Shown here: one piece after another, positions 63,197-64,000 of the stretch
Numbering within the stretch: position 1 is the stretch's first letter
Layout of the letters: each line of letters opens with the position of its first letter
Assembly: GCA_034414595.1 (NCBI GenBank)
Contig: DAOULY010000016.1
Coordinates: 1-64,000 of the forward strand
Direction: 5' to 3'
Length of the DNA: 64,000 bases
From: DAOULY01 sp034414595
Lineage (GTDB): Bacteria > Chloroflexota > Dehalococcoidia > SZUA-161 > JAUWZY01
The notes under the pieces: generated by a model
The model's database searches: none
Seen by the model: only the letters and a program-made list of their open reading frames with translations
What the model was told of the DNA's origin: nothing
Position numbers and translations under genes: made by a program

Positions 63197-63430
63197 GAAG
63201 CGAAATCCGGCTTTTCCTTTAATGACCGGTGACAGGCGCATGTTGGCTGCGCAGTAGAATCCGTAGTTGCTATTGGGTTCTGCGGACGCCAGTATTTCGA
63301 ATTGCTCCAAGCTTTCTGTCCCTCGGCGTGAAAACAGGGTCTGGCTGAGTTCGAGGATGCCTTTTTGTCTTTGCTTCAGCTTGCCAGTGGCCGAGGGCTG
63401 GAAGCCGGCGAAGCGCGAGAGGGGAAGGAA
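63197..63430. other. Intergenic region without supported gene
   Basis: About 230 bases between the CrtI-like gene and the next Tm-1-like gene. A minus-strand frame covers it but has no sensible start and runs into both neighbours, so I do not accept it. GAGAGGGGAAGGAA just before ATG 63431 is a ribosome binding site. Confidence 0.4.
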
Positions 63431-64000
63431 ATGGCCAAGACTGTGGTGCTGATAGGAACACTGGATACCAAAGGGGTTGAATTTGGGTATGTTAGGGACA
63501 AGATCTTGGAGCAGGGCTGTCATGTCATCGTGGTAGATGTCTCGATGCTGGGAGAGCCTTTGCTGGAGCGGGACATCAGCCGCGAGCAGGTGGCAGAGGC
63601 TGGCGGCAGCAAGATGGAGGAAATCGCTGCCCTGCATGAAGGAGAGGCTGTAGAGCTAATGGCCAAAGGGGCAGCCGAGGTGGTTAAAGATCTCTACCGT
63701 TCCGGCAAGCTCGATGGCATCCTGTCCCTCGGCGGGTCGATGGGGACTTCATTGGCCACGGCAGCGATGAGAGCCCTTCCCTTCGGTGTGCCCAAGGTGA
63801 TGGTATCCACAGTGGCTGCTTGGGATACTCGTCCCTTTCTGGGGGCAAAAGATATTACCATGATCCCGTCTATCGTTGATATACGCGGCTTGAATCGAAT
63901 AACGAAGAGGATGCTGGCCACGGCTGCCAACGCCATTGTTGGCATGGTCGCTGGAGACCCAGGACCTTTTGCTTCAGACAGGCCTCTTATCGGGGTGGCC
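63431..64000 (+). CDS. Tm-1-like ATP-binding domain protein (UPF0261), fourth copy (3' end cut by window)
   Basis: The first 190 codons of a UPF0261 protein. ATG 63431 follows GGGGAAGGAA; the product begins MAKTVVLIGTLDTKGVEFGY and has LSLGGSMGTSLATAAM and TVAAWDTRPFLGAKDITMIP, which place it with the copy at 41604 rather than the tandem pair. The frame is open to the right edge and the rest of the gene lies outside. It follows the CrtI-like pair in the same direction. Confidence 0.88.
   Translation, partial: MAKTVVLIGTLDTKGVEFGYVRDKILEQGCHVIVVDVSMLGEPLLERDISREQVAEAGGSKMEEIAALHEGEAVELMAKGAAEVVKDLYRSGKLDGILSLGGSMGTSLATAAMRALPFGVPKVMVSTVAAWDTRPFLGAKDITMIPSIVDIRGLNRITKRMLATAANAIVGMVAGDPGPFASDRPLIGVA

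Noticed and set aside
63152..63637. 161-aa minus-strand open frame at the right end
   Set aside because: It overlaps the ends of two well-supported genes and has no clear start or motif.

Overview
The window comes from a bacterial chromosome. Gene content suggests an anaerobic Chloroflexota of the Dehalococcoidia type, known mostly from metagenome bins. This is an inference from the mixture of stand-alone molybdopterin oxidoreductases, 2-hydroxyacyl-CoA dehydratase-like proteins, Tm-1-like (UPF0261) proteins, PEP-utiliser swivel-domain proteins and CrtI-like FAD oxidoreductases. No rRNA or other phylogenetic marker is present to prove it. GTG and TTG starts are frequent, and Shine-Dalgarno sites of the AGGAGG type are common. 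There is no IS element, phage or CRISPR array.

Layout. 1-8.5 kb: a partial 2-hydroxyacyl-CoA dehydratase D-like gene, a 903-aa FAD/4Fe-4S/CCG oxidoreductase, a C_GCAxxG_C_C redox protein, a radical SAM protein and a molybdopterin oxidoreductase. 8.6-26 kb: a tandem pair of Tm-1-like genes duplicated together with their promoter; three PEP-utiliser swivel-domain paralogues plus the collapsed remnant of a fourth; a second dehydratase-like gene; a sirtuin/hydrolase/macro-domain group; and two more molybdopterin enzymes. 26-33.5 kb: an OmpR-type two-component system, a secreted small protein, two ABC exporter systems and an HtrA-like protease. Three promoters here share an 11-bp-spaced TTTACC direct repeat that looks like the response regulator's own binding site. 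33.7-35 kb: a seven-bladed beta-propeller surface protein interrupted by a single TAG. 35-46.4 kb: glycogen phosphorylase, a fourth molybdopterin enzyme, a MidA-like methyltransferase, creatininase, a third Tm-1-like gene, HAD proteins, SDR, RidA and DUF1284. 46.4-49.9 kb: an epoxyqueuosine reductase-like protein whose 3' end overlaps tRNA-Pro(GGG), then an arsenic operon (arsR, arsC, acr3). The arsC gene carries an in-frame TGA followed by a perfect hairpin. 49.8-59.5 kb: DUF429, a COG2509 flavoprotein, a split MaoC hydratase plus SDR module, GNAT, ROK kinase, DnaJ-like protein, PmbA/TldD and a LURP-one-like protein. 59.5-64 kb: a tandem pair of CrtI-like oxidoreductases separated by a palindromic REP-like element, then a fourth, partial Tm-1-like gene.

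How it fits together. The first 26 kb and the right end look like an accessory catabolic region that grew by repeated local duplication of a few families of unknown substrate. It includes radical-type dehydratase-like subunits without partner subunits, phosphohistidine swivel proteins without an ATP-grasp partner, Tm-1-like proteins, and Mo/W enzymes without electron-transfer subunits. The most specific new hypotheses are the TTTACC regulon, the TGA-plus-hairpin in arsC, and the orphan swivel/dehydratase/Tm-1 gene set as parts of an uncharacterised pathway.
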